DNA of 64,000 nucleotides from Candidatus Syntrophocurvum alkaliphilum (GTDB lineage Bacteria; Bacillota; Syntrophomonadia; Syntrophomonadales; Syntrophomonadaceae), in contig NZ_CP046457.1 of NCBI RefSeq assembly GCF_009734445.1, forward strand, positions 620,001 to 684,000, in the 5' to 3' direction. Below are positions 10,307 to 19,437 of the stretch, piece by piece. Within the stretch, counting starts at the first letter, position 1, and each line of letters starts with the position of its first letter. The notes under the pieces were generated by a model that saw only the letters and a list, made by a program, of their open reading frames with translations, did not search any database and was not told where the DNA came from. The position numbers and the translations under genes are program-made.

Positions 10307-11413
10307 ATGAGATATATATTAAAATTATTTTTATCTGTTTGCATCTTATTCTTAATACAAGTAACTTCTGTTTCTGCTGAACCAAATGTTAGTTCGCAGT
10401 ATTTTTGTTTAGTTGATAAAAAGTCGGGGCAGGTACTATATGAAAAAAATATGGATGAACAACGTCCAGTAGCAAGCACGACAAAAATAATGACTGCAAT
10501 TTTAACAATGGAATACATGAACTTAAGTGAAATAGCAACTGTTAGTGCAAAGGCAGATAGAACTCCCGAGGTTACAATTGGCTTAAGAGAAGGTCAAGAA
10601 TTAACAGTAGGGGAATTATTAAAAGTAACTTTAATACGATCAGCTAATGATGCAGCTGTAGTTTTAGCGGAACATATAGCTGGTGATGAGGATTTTTTTG
10701 GAGAGCTTATGACTAGAAAAGCAATAGCTTTGGGTGCATTTAATACTCAATTTAAAAATGCCTCTGGTTTACCAAATAAAGAACATTTTAGTACGGCATA
10801 TGATTTATCTATTATTAGTAGATATGCTCTGAAACATGATTACATAAAAGAAACAGTAAAAAAAGAAAAAGCTGAATTTAAACATCCGGGCTATTCTAAA
10901 CCTATAACAATAAAAAATACTAATACATTATTAGGATCCTTTCCCGGTGCTGATGGAATTAAGACTGGAACTACTAATGCTGCAGGAAAGTGCTTAGTTG
11001 CATCAGCTACTAGAGATCAACATCAACTAATAACGGTTGTTTTACGTTCACCTGATAGAAAAGGGGATAGTGCTCGATTATTGTCTTATGGTTTTAATAA
11101 TTTTTATTTAGAAAAAATAGTAGATAATCAACAACCTTTTAAGGAAGCAATTGTGATAGGTGGAACAGAGAATTATGTAGAAGTTATACCTAATGATGAA
11201 ATTTATATATGGAGTAGTGGAAGTCTGAAAAATATAGAGAAAAAAACAATTATGAAATATAGTTTAGAGGCCCCCGTTAGTTATGGCAATAAAGTAGGTT
11301 TTTTAGAAGTATATGCATATGATAAAAAACTAGCTAAAGTTGATTTGGTTGCTAAAAATGATATTGAACAAGAAAAAAATGTTTTGTTGCGAATTCTTTC
11401 GAGTTTTTTTTAG
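10307..11413 (+). CDS. dacF: D-alanyl-D-alanine carboxypeptidase (DacF type, PBP5 family)
   Basis: Low-molecular-weight penicillin-binding protein that trims the terminal D-Ala of peptidoglycan stem peptides. The 368-residue protein has a signal peptide (cut near SVSA-EP, about residue 24). It has the serine active-site motif STTK (57-60), SAN (112-114) and KTGT (217-220), then a beta-rich C-terminal domain. In B. subtilis dacF acts in the forespore and affects cortex cross-linking, and the sporulation-linked neighbours support that assignment. A vegetative DacA role cannot be excluded. Confidence 0.9.
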   Translation: MRYILKLFLSVCILFLIQVTSVSAEPNVSSQYFCLVDKKSGQVLYEKNMDEQRPVASTTKIMTAILTMEYMNLSEIATVSAKADRTPEVTIGLREGQELTVGELLKVTLIRSANDAAVVLAEHIAGDEDFFGELMTRKAIALGAFNTQFKNASGLPNKEHFSTAYDLSIISRYALKHDYIKETVKKEKAEFKHPGYSKPITIKNTNTLLGSFPGADGIKTGTTNAAGKCLVASATRDQHQLITVVLRSPDRKGDSARLLSYGFNNFYLEKIVDNQQPFKEAIVIGGTENYVEVIPNDEIYIWSSGSLKNIEKKTIMKYSLEAPVSYGNKVGFLEVYAYDKKLAKVDLVAKNDIEQEKNVLLRILSSFF

Positions 11414-11483
11414 TTTTTAACAGGAAAAGCAATTATATTAAAGAAGTAATCTAACTAGTGCAAGTATATTGGAGGTAGTAGAT

Positions 11484-12752
11484 GTGATATCGACATTTAA
11501 TTTGAATAATACTAAGTTAGTAGTAGAAGAAATACCTTTTGTAAGATCTGCTGGGATAGGTGTATATATAAAAGTTGGCTCAAGACATGAAAAACAAAAT
11601 ATATCAGGTGTTAGTCATTTTATTGAACATATGTTGTTTAAAGGAACCGAAAAGAGAACTGCTAGAGAAATTGCAGAAAGCTTTGAAGGTATGGGGGGAC
11701 AGTTAAACGCATTTACTTCTAAGGAGTATACATGCTTATATTCTAGAACTCTTGATGAAAATGTTGATAGTGCTATAGAAATTATGTTTGACATGCTCTT
11801 TAGTTCAAAATTTGCTCCTAAAGATTTTACAACTGAAAAAGGAGTAGTCATAGAAGAAATAAATATGTATGAAGATACTCCTGATGATTTGATTCACGAT
11901 CTTTTTTCCCAAAAATTTTGGGAAGGACATTCAATGGGTCTGCCTATATTAGGAACAGAAGATAGTATTATTAATATGGATAGAGACTTAGTATATGAAT
12001 ATTATAAAAAATATTATGTTCCCGCTAACATGGTTATTGCAGTTGCTGGAAATGTAAATAGCAATAAAGTTAGGGATAAGATTCAAAATCTTTTAGAAAA
12101 ACAGCCTAAAAATAATATAACTATAAATCAAACTATACCAGAAGAAAACAATTCATTTATTAGTTTAATGAATAAGGAAACAGAACAAGTTCAGTTATGT
12201 CTAGGTGTTCCTAGTATTTCTTATCATAATGATAATCGTTATGTTCAAAATGTAATGAACAACATATTAGGTGGAGGCTTAGGTTCAAGATTATTTCAAA
12301 GTATTAGAGAAGAGTTAGGATTAGCTTATTCTGTATATTCATATCCATCAACTTATTCAGATACTGGGGCATTTTCTATATATGTTGGTACTAGTCCAAG
12401 TAAAGTAGCTCAGTTTTTTGAAGCATTAATAGAGTTACTTGATAATTTTACTAATGAAGGGGTTAGTGAAGAAGAAGTAACTAGAACGCAACAGCTAATC
12501 AAATCTAGTATTTTATTAGGTTTAGAAAGTGTTATGAACAGAATGACTAGATTAGCAAGGTCGATAATGATTTATGATGAAATAGTTTCTCCTGAAAAAA
12601 TTATTGATAGGATATATGCAATTGATTCAGAACAAGTAAATCAATTTGCTCAAAATTTATTTAAAAAAGAACTTTTTTCTCTTGCAGCCATAGGAGACAA
12701 AGAGATTCTTCCAAATGTAGAAAAACAATATAAACAGTTATGGAGATTATAA
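11484..12752 (+). CDS. mlpA: M16 family zinc peptidase (MlpA/YmxG-like)
   Basis: Processing-peptidase-like metalloprotease. The inverted zinc motif HxxEH appears as HFIEHMLFKGT (about residue 50), with the downstream Glu in EKGVVIEEINMYEDTPDD. The second M16 half has the GGGLGSRLFQSIREELGLAYSVYS segment. I chose the GTG at 11484, 8 bases after GGAGG, because the upstream in-frame TTG at 11469 lies before that site. Homologs start like MISTFNLNNT. MlpA occupies this position after pnp in B. subtilis. The dut gene follows after 3 bases. Confidence 0.93.
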   Translation: MISTFNLNNTKLVVEEIPFVRSAGIGVYIKVGSRHEKQNISGVSHFIEHMLFKGTEKRTAREIAESFEGMGGQLNAFTSKEYTCLYSRTLDENVDSAIEIMFDMLFSSKFAPKDFTTEKGVVIEEINMYEDTPDDLIHDLFSQKFWEGHSMGLPILGTEDSIINMDRDLVYEYYKKYYVPANMVIAVAGNVNSNKVRDKIQNLLEKQPKNNITINQTIPEENNSFISLMNKETEQVQLCLGVPSISYHNDNRYVQNVMNNILGGGLGSRLFQSIREELGLAYSVYSYPSTYSDTGAFSIYVGTSPSKVAQFFEALIELLDNFTNEGVSEEEVTRTQQLIKSSILLGLESVMNRMTRLARSIMIYDEIVSPEKIIDRIYAIDSEQVNQFAQNLFKKELFSLAAIGDKEILPNVEKQYKQLWRL

Positions 12753-12755
12753 ATT

Positions 12756-13193
12756 ATGAAAGTATTAATTAAAAAAAATCATTCGTTTGATTTACCTCTT
12801 CCTAAATACATGACAAATTCATCTTCGGGTGTTGACTTATATGTTGCTATAACTGAAGAAATTTCAATTAAGCCTTTAGAAAGAGTATTAATTCCTACAG
12901 GGATATCACTATCCATACCTAATGGTTTTGAAGCCCAAGTACGTCCTCGTAGTGGACTAGCATTAAAACACGGTTTAACCTTGTTAAATACTCCTGGAAC
13001 AATTGATGCAGATTATAGAGGAGAAATAAAGCTTATTGTTATAAATTTAGGGGACAAAGAGTATATTTTAAATAGGGGAGAAAGGATTGCTCAATTAATT
13101 TTTTCCAAAGTTGAACAGGTAGAGTTTATTGAAGTTGAAGAACTAGACGATACTTCTAGATCAAAAGGTGGCTTTGGGCATACTGGTATTTAA
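12756..13193 (+). CDS. dut: Deoxyuridine 5'-triphosphate nucleotidohydrolase (dUTPase)
   Basis: Trimeric dUTPase that hydrolyses dUTP to dUMP and keeps uracil out of DNA. 145 residues with the five family motifs in order: [18 protein letters not shown] (motif II), [13 protein letters not shown] (motif III, with catalytic Asp), RIAQLIF (motif IV) and the glycine-rich tail [10 protein letters not shown] (motif V). It follows the M16 peptidase by 3 bases and precedes the PRC-barrel gene, so it likely belongs to one transcript with them. Confidence 0.96.
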   Translation: MKVLIKKNHSFDLPLPKYMTNSSSGVDLYVAITEEISIKPLERVLIPTGISLSIPNGFEAQVRPRSGLALKHGLTLLNTPGTIDADYRGEIKLIVINLGDKEYILNRGERIAQLIFSKVEQVEFIEVEELDDTSRSKGGFGHTGI

Positions 13194-13208
13194 TAGGGAG
13201 GGCTGCTA

Positions 13209-13478
13209 ATGAGATTAAATCAGTTAGTTGGAAAAGAAATGGTAAACATATATGATGGTATGAGGATGGGTACAGTTGGCGAATCAGATATGATTGTTGA
13301 TCCTGAAACAGGAAAAATTATTTCAATAATATTACCTAATAAGGGCAATCTGTTAACATTTTGGAGTGATAAACAAAAGTTAGTAATACCATGGGAAGCA
13401 ATAAAAAAGATAGGTAAAGAGGTTATAGTAGTTGATTTAGACCATACCCATATGCGACTTAAAAACAATTCAATATAA
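13209..13478 (+). CDS. YlmC/YmxH family PRC-barrel protein
   Basis: An 89-residue protein of the YlmC/YmxH sporulation family (PRC-barrel fold), with the typical opening MRLNQLVGKEMVNIYDGMRMG and the core DPETGKIISIILP, then VIPWEAIKKIGKEVIVVD. In B. subtilis ymxH follows mlpA, the order seen here with dut inserted between. The molecular role is not settled. It has a strong GGGAGGG site. An intergenic hairpin repeat starts 14 bases after the stop. Confidence 0.88.
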   Translation: MRLNQLVGKEMVNIYDGMRMGTVGESDMIVDPETGKIISIILPNKGNLLTFWSDKQKLVIPWEAIKKIGKEVIVVDLDHTHMRLKNNSI

Positions 13479-13491
13479 AAATGTGGTTTCA

Positions 13492-13579
13492 CTGCAAAAA
13501 CCTAAACTTAGACTATGGAATCGGCTGAGCAAACATGTTTGCTCAGCCTTAAGTTTGTTGTAGTTACTTTTTGCAACAG
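13492..13579. repeat. Palindromic intergenic repeat, short form, copy 1
   Basis: The centre, 13523-13548, is a perfect 26-base palindrome (GGCTGAGC...GCTCAGCC around AAACATGTTT). Outer arms starting CTGCAAAAA and ending TTTTTGCAG pair imperfectly, so the whole unit folds as a long nested hairpin. Related units lie at 30593-30809, 48757-48816 and 50561-50641. It sits downstream of the ymxH-like gene and could also stop transcription. It contains no open frame. Confidence 0.85.
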
Positions 13580-13653
13580 AATCTGATTTTAATTAAAAAA
13601 AATCATAATTAATTTTTAAAAGGGAATTCTATAGCTAAAAAGGAGATTTTAGC

Positions 13654-13875
13654 ATGCAAGAAGATAAAAGATTTCCTCCTTGGTCTGTTCGCCCATCAAT
13701 TAATGAATTAGCAGAAGAAGCTGGAATTGATGCTGATATGCTTATTGATTACCTTGGTCAGGGATTATCTAATAATGAAATAGCAAATAAATTTGGAGTT
13801 AGTGAAAAAATAATAAAAAATCTTAGTGAGCATTTTTATAGGTACGGATTAGGGTCAGTACAGGGTGGAGATTAA
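13654..13875 (+). CDS. Small helix-turn-helix protein, unknown function
   Basis: 73 residues, behind AAAAAGGAG. The C-terminal half reads like a DNA-binding helix-turn-helix (LSNNEIANKFGVSEKIIKNLSEHFYRYGLGSV). The N-terminus PPWSVRPSINELAEEAGIDADMLIDYLGQG suggests a second small helical segment. Similar short proteins occur in Clostridia, but I know of no assigned function. It stands alone between the hairpin repeat and guaB, whose promoter begins 31 bases after its stop codon. Confidence 0.7.
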   Translation: MQEDKRFPPWSVRPSINELAEEAGIDADMLIDYLGQGLSNNEIANKFGVSEKIIKNLSEHFYRYGLGSVQGGD

Positions 13876-13905
13876 TTATTTTTTGTTGTGAGGCCTAGAT
13901 ATATC

Positions 13906-13933
13906 TTGAAAAAATTGCTTAGAATATTATAAT
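13906..13933 (+). promoter_or_regulatory. Sigma-A-type promoter of guaB
   Basis: TTGAAA (13906-13911), a 16-base spacer and TATAAT (13928-13933) lie 32 bases before the guaB ATG. The AAGGAGG Shine-Dalgarno is between them. No purine-riboswitch-like structure fits in the short leader. Confidence 0.7.
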
Positions 13934-13935
13934 AG

Positions 13936-15423
<1,488 letters not shown>

Positions 15424-15425
15424 TT

Positions 15426-15860
15426 ATGGCTGTTGAAACTCTATTATTTCGTATTTTACTAGCTTCAATTATAGGTTTTATTGTGGGAATTATGAATAAA
15501 AAACATTATGATACTCCAACGGGAATTATTTTCTCACTTATCTGTATTGGAGCTTGTTTAATAACTATAACATCTACAGAATTTTATGCTATTGCTGGAG
15601 TAATACCTTGGGCTAGTGACCCAGCTCGACTTTCGGCACAGATAATATCAGCTTTAGGTTTTCTAGGAACTGGTTTTATTTGGATTAATGAAAAAAAAGA
15701 AGAAGTTAAGGGTATATCAGCTGCTGCGAGTCTTTGGTTAACCGCTGTTTTAGGTATGTTAATAGGAGCGGGTTTAAGCAATATTACAGTAGTAGCAGTG
15801 TTTTTTATAATTTTAATTTACTGGATTTCTTCTCAAATAGAATTATGGAAAAACGGTTAA
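15426..15860 (+). CDS. MgtC/SapB family membrane protein
   Basis: 144 residues with four or five hydrophobic helices. Family landmarks are RILLASIIGFIVGIMNKKHYDTPTG (the conserved arginine before the first loop is replaced by a variant), ISALGFLGTGFIW and the small-residue segment GISAAASLWLTAVLGMLIGAG. It covers the membrane domain only and lacks the C-terminal cytoplasmic ACT-like domain of Salmonella MgtC. Roles proposed for the family include adaptation to low Mg2+ and acid. It begins 2 bases after guaB, so it is probably cotranscribed. Confidence 0.85.
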   Translation: MAVETLLFRILLASIIGFIVGIMNKKHYDTPTGIIFSLICIGACLITITSTEFYAIAGVIPWASDPARLSAQIISALGFLGTGFIWINEKKEEVKGISAAASLWLTAVLGMLIGAGLSNITVVAVFFIILIYWISSQIELWKNG

Positions 15861-15948
15861 AAATTGTGTTTGGAAACCATGTATTATATAATGAAAATTG
15901 ACAATCAATTACTTATTTGCAAAAGAATTAATCTTTAGGGAGGGTAAT

Positions 15949-17175
15949 ATGGACAATAGGAAACTTGCATTAGAACGAGCTCAAGAGCTTAAAGAAAACA
16001 TAAATGATTATTTAGAGGCTCAAAAAAACATTGAGACTGGTTTTAAAATGGCAGACCGTAGTGCTGCTAATAAAAACAAACTACTTAATTTTTATAATGC
16101 TAGTGAAGATGATTGGAATAGTTGGACATGGCAAATGAAAAATAGAATTTCTGATGTAGATACATTGAAAGCATTTTTAAATTTGTCAGAAGACGAAGCG
16201 AAAGAACTACGGGATTTATCAAATCAATATCGTTGGGCTATTTCACCTTATTATTTTAGCTTAATAGATTTTGATAATTATAGGGACTCTACTATATTTA
16301 AACAAGCTGTACCAGATATTAGAGAAGCAAGTGATGATGGTGAAGATGATCCAATGTCAGAAAGCACTACAAGCCCTGCACCTAGAATAACTAGAAGATA
16401 TCCTGATAGGTTAATTATTAATGTTTCTAATCAATGTCCAATGTATTGCAGGCATTGTCAAAGAAGGCGAAATTTTGGTGAAACTGATGAACATGCAACT
16501 ATGGATCAATTAAAAGAAGCTATAAATTATGTTAAAGCTAATCCTGAAATAAGGGATGTTTTAATTACTGGTGGAGACTCTCTTATGTTGAGTAATAAAG
16601 TGTTGGATTGGTTATTAGGTGAGGTAAATGATATTGAACATGTAGAAATTAAAAGGTTAGGTACACGTGCATTAGTTACTTTGCCACAAAGAATAAATGA
16701 GGAGCTATGTGAAATAATTGCTAAATATCCACCAATATATATAAGCTCTCAGTTTAATTCACCTATGGAAATAACACCTGAAACACAAAAAGCTACTGAT
16801 ATGCTCATAAAAGCAGGAGCTGTACTAGGAAATCAAGCGGTTCTTCTAAAAGATATAAATGACGATCCTCATGTAATGAAAAAATTAAATCACGAACTTT
16901 TAAAGGTAAGAATAAGGCCTTATTATATATTCCATGCTAAAACAGTAAAAGGAACATCACATTTTATTACAAAAATAGAAACTGGAATAAATATAATGGA
17001 ACATTTAAGAGGTTATACATCTGGTTTAGCTATACCAACTTATATAGTAAATGCACCTGGTGGTTATGGAAAGACTCCATTATTACCTGAATATATGGTT
17101 TCAACATCAGAAGATGATATTACTATAAGAACATGGGAAAAACGAGTTTTACAATATCCAAATAAAACTTACTAA
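15949..17175 (+). CDS. KamA-family radical SAM aminomutase, probably glutamate 2,3-aminomutase
   Basis: PLP- and SAM-dependent aminomutase. The radical SAM motif CPMYCRHC (CxxxCxxC) is followed by QRRRNFGETDEHATM. The N-terminus (YNASEDDWNSWTWQMKNRI and AISPYYFSLIDFDNY) is typical of the lysine 2,3-aminomutase family. The clostridial glutamate 2,3-aminomutase branch shares the MDNRKLALERAQELKENIxDYLE-type opening, so beta-glutamate formation is my preferred reading. Substrate cannot be proved from sequence alone. I chose ATG 15949 behind GGGAGG over an upstream in-frame start at 15898. Product 408 residues, with a terminator directly after it. Confidence 0.8.
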   Translation: MDNRKLALERAQELKENINDYLEAQKNIETGFKMADRSAANKNKLLNFYNASEDDWNSWTWQMKNRISDVDTLKAFLNLSEDEAKELRDLSNQYRWAISPYYFSLIDFDNYRDSTIFKQAVPDIREASDDGEDDPMSESTTSPAPRITRRYPDRLIINVSNQCPMYCRHCQRRRNFGETDEHATMDQLKEAINYVKANPEIRDVLITGGDSLMLSNKVLDWLLGEVNDIEHVEIKRLGTRALVTLPQRINEELCEIIAKYPPIYISSQFNSPMEITPETQKATDMLIKAGAVLGNQAVLLKDINDDPHVMKKLNHELLKVRIRPYYIFHAKTVKGTSHFITKIETGINIMEHLRGYTSGLAIPTYIVNAPGGYGKTPLLPEYMVSTSEDDITIRTWEKRVLQYPNKTY

Positions 17176-17200
17176 ATAAGGGGTTTTCACCCCTTATTTT
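17174..17200. terminator. Bidirectional terminator between aminomutase and DUF1858 genes
   Basis: AAATAAGGGG (17174-17183) and CCCCTTATTT (17190-17199) form a 10-bp stem with loop TTTTCA. T-rich sequence flanks it on the plus-strand side and A-rich on the other. It lies between convergent genes and overlaps the stop codon of each or nearly so. Confidence 0.8.
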
Positions 17201-17400
17201 TAAAGGTTATTTAATTTGTTTAAAAGTTCATCAACATCAATACCATGAGCGCGAGCACCCTGCTCTACGGTTTCAAAACGTAAACCGGCTCATCCAAAGC
17301 ATCTTATACCATATGATTGAAAAACTTGCTCAGCTCCTGGTTTTGATAAAGCTTCTTCTAAAGGAGTATTTCTTTTAATAATAATAATATAACCTCCCAT
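17200..17400 (-). CDS. DUF1858-like redox protein with in-frame UGA (candidate selenoprotein)
   Basis: Reading the minus strand from ATG 17400 gives 67 codons interrupted once by TGA at codon 37 (17292-17290). Residues before it end YGIRCFG, and those after it read AGLRFETVEQGARAHGIDVDELL. Both sides match the DUF1858 / hybrid-cluster-associated redox-disulfide family, which has a CxxC pair at this point, so UGA stands where the second Cys belongs. Downstream, GAGCA-GGG-TGCTC (17265-17253) forms a 5-bp hairpin whose G-loop begins 30 bases after the UGA, inside the range known for bacterial SECIS elements. The start is uncertain because a GGGAGG overlaps the ATG. Pseudogene is the alternative. 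Confidence 0.65.
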
Positions 17401-17410
17401 CATATATCTA

Positions 17411-17431
17411 AATTTGGGGGGGAATCCCCCC
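17411..17431 (-). terminator. G/C hairpin after SASP gene
   Basis: GGGGGG (17417-17422) and CCCCCC (17426-17431) pair with a 3-base loop. On the minus strand the stem is followed by AAATTT. It lies between the SASP stop and the DUF1858 start and may limit read-through from the spore gene. Confidence 0.55.
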
Positions 17432-17445
17432 TGTGGTGCGAATTA

Positions 17446-17634
17446 TTATTGTGTTTGGTTGTTCTGGTTTGCGAGGTTGATCTCTGCTTTTTCAATTGCT
17501 TTTTTAACGATATTGCCGCAGTCACGGGAAGAAACACTGCCCCATCCACCTTCTTGGGAAACAATTTGATCTACACCTAGTTCCTTAGCAATTTCATATT
17601 TAAGCTGTTCAGACATTATGCCTCTTTTTGCCAT
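17446..17634 (-). CDS. Alpha/beta-type small acid-soluble spore protein
   Basis: 62 residues, the right size for an alpha/beta SASP, which coats and protects DNA in the dormant spore. The conserved first region LKYEIAKELGVD includes the expected GPR protease cleavage area. The second half GNIVKKAIEKAEINLANQ corresponds to the usual G-x-xT/V-K helix. The sequence is divergent from the major Bacillus SASPs and contains one cysteine (RDCG). Start ATG with AAAGGAGG 7 bases before it. It should be forespore-expressed, but I could not fix a sigma-G promoter. Confidence 0.85.
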   Translation of the reverse strand: MAKRGIMSEQLKYEIAKELGVDQIVSQEGGWGSVSSRDCGNIVKKAIEKAEINLANQNNQTQ

Positions 17635-17776
17635 AGAACATCCTCCTTTAAATCAATCGCACCTATATTTATTTTGTTTAAGATCATAATAAAATACACT
17701 TGATTATAATTAAATATATGTTACCTATTACCAAAAATAATTTTTTTTGGGTTAAATATAGTAAGGAGGAATCTAA

Positions 17777-18655
17777 ATGAGATATGAAGGAAATATGTAT
17801 AGGCCACCAAGTGAAGCTAGAAGTTATATATTACAGGCTACAGTAGGTTGCACACATAATAGATGTACATTTTGCGGAATGTATAAAGATAAAAAATTTA
17901 AAATTAAAAGCATGGAAGAAATAAAAGATGATATTCGTATGGCTGGTGAATATTACGGAGATATAGAAAAAGTTTTTATAGCTGATGGTGATGCAATAAT
18001 TATTGATACACCTGATTTAATAGAAATAATAGAATTGCTTTATAAAAACTTCCCTAGCTTGCGTCATGTAGGAATATATGCAAGTCCGGACGCTGTATTA
18101 AAAAAAGAAACTTCAGAATTATCTGCGCTTAAAAAAGCAGGTCTTACAATAGCTTATTTAGGCATAGAAACAGGTGATGAAGAGTTATTGAAAGAAATCA
18201 AAAAAGGTGTAACATATGATGAGATGGCAGAGGCAGGGAAAAGATTAAGAAAAGCCGGAATTGAGTTATCAGTAACAATTTTATTAGGTTTAGCTGGCAG
18301 AACACCGAAAGCTATAGACCATGCAAAAGCGACAGCAAAAATTTGTAATGAAATAAACCCTGATTATATAGGTGCTTTAACCATAATGCTAGTTCCAGGT
18401 ACCAAAATGTATCAGCAGATGGAAAAAGGGGAATTTGAATTACCGGGAGCATTTGAAATTCTTGATGAAATGCGTATTATAATTGAAAATTTAGATTTAA
18501 AAGGTACAGAATTTAGAAGTAATCATGCTTCTAATTATCTGCCAATTAAAGGAAGATTTCCCGAAGATAAAAATGAAATACTTAGATTAATTGATGATAT
18601 TATTGACAAAAATGATAAAAACTATTTAAGACCAGATTATTTACGTGCGCTATAA
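17777..18655 (+). CDS. Radical SAM protein, unknown substrate
   Basis: 292 residues. The iron-sulfur motif is VGCTHNRCTFCGMYK, i.e. C-x4-C-x2-C, one residue wider than the classical spacing but usual in this clostridial family. Later segments YLGIETGDEELLKEIKKG and LGLAGRT fit the Elp3/MiaB-like radical SAM barrel. There is no B12 or TRAM domain. It starts with ATG behind AAGGAGG, divergent from the SASP gene. No partner enzyme is next to it, so I cannot predict the reaction. Confidence 0.85.
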   Translation: MRYEGNMYRPPSEARSYILQATVGCTHNRCTFCGMYKDKKFKIKSMEEIKDDIRMAGEYYGDIEKVFIADGDAIIIDTPDLIEIIELLYKNFPSLRHVGIYASPDAVLKKETSELSALKKAGLTIAYLGIETGDEELLKEIKKGVTYDEMAEAGKRLRKAGIELSVTILLGLAGRTPKAIDHAKATAKICNEINPDYIGALTIMLVPGTKMYQQMEKGEFELPGAFEILDEMRIIIENLDLKGTEFRSNHASNYLPIKGRFPEDKNEILRLIDDIIDKNDKNYLRPDYLRAL

Positions 18656-18695
18656 ATTAGATTTTAATTAACTTTTTTGGGGGAGGGGTGATATA

Positions 18696-19328
18696 GTGAG
18701 GTTTAAGATTTTCAAGAAAAAAGACCCACAAGTATTTAAATTATTTATTGAAAGTGCTCGTGTAGTTATTAGAGGTGGTGACATCCTAAAAAATGTAGTT
18801 GATGATTATAGAGATCTTGATTTAAAAATGGCTAAATTAACTGCCATGGAACATGAAGGTGATAGGATAATTCAAGATTTAGTTAGAAAATTAGATTCTA
18901 GTTATGTTCTACCTCTTGATAGGGAAGATGCATTTCAAGTTGTTCAAAAACTTGCTACTACTTTAGATTATATCACTGGTATTATTGATAGAATGATTTT
19001 ATACAAGGCTGAAGCCCCTAATAAAAAGGTTAAAGAAATGGTAGATATCCTTATTGAGTCATTACACCTACAAGAAAAAGCATTTAATTTGTTAGATAAT
19101 TTAAATAAAAATAAAAAAGAAATTTTAGATATATGTGATACAATTAGGCAATTAGAAAGAAAACAAGACCATAACTATAGAAATGGACTTGCTGATCTAT
19201 TTGAAAATGAAGAAGACCCGGTTAAGATAATAAAATGGAAAGAAGTTTATGAACACATAGAAATAGCACAGGATTATGTAGAAGACGTAGCTGAATTAAT
19301 TAGAAACATATGTTTAAAATATAGCTAG
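18696..19328 (+). CDS. DUF47 (PhoU-like) family protein
   Basis: 210 residues, all-helical, of the DUF47/TIGR00153 family related to PhoU. Features include KLTAMEHEGDRIIQDLVRKLDSSYVLPLDREDAF and the repeat-like AQDYVEDVAELIRNICLKY near the end. Such proteins are usually coded beside a Pit-type phosphate transporter and thought to control it. No transporter is adjacent here, so the link is by family only. Start GTG behind GGGGGAGGGGTG. A strong terminator follows. Confidence 0.9.
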   Translation: MRFKIFKKKDPQVFKLFIESARVVIRGGDILKNVVDDYRDLDLKMAKLTAMEHEGDRIIQDLVRKLDSSYVLPLDREDAFQVVQKLATTLDYITGIIDRMILYKAEAPNKKVKEMVDILIESLHLQEKAFNLLDNLNKNKKEILDICDTIRQLERKQDHNYRNGLADLFENEEDPVKIIKWKEVYEHIEIAQDYVEDVAELIRNICLKYS

Positions 19329-19353
19329 TATCCCATTAGGGCAAAACATATAT

Positions 19354-19390
19354 AAAATCCCGTAGATGATAAGCTACGGGATTTTTTTTG
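19354..19390 (+). terminator. Rho-independent terminator
   Basis: AAAATCCCGTAG (19354-19365) pairs with CTACGGGATTTT (19374-19385), a 12-bp perfect stem with an 8-base loop and a run of T. It ends the DUF47 transcript. Confidence 0.95.
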
Positions 19391-19437
19391 GATAAACTTA
19401 TATAACATCGGGAAAAATCTAATTATGGAGGTATAAA

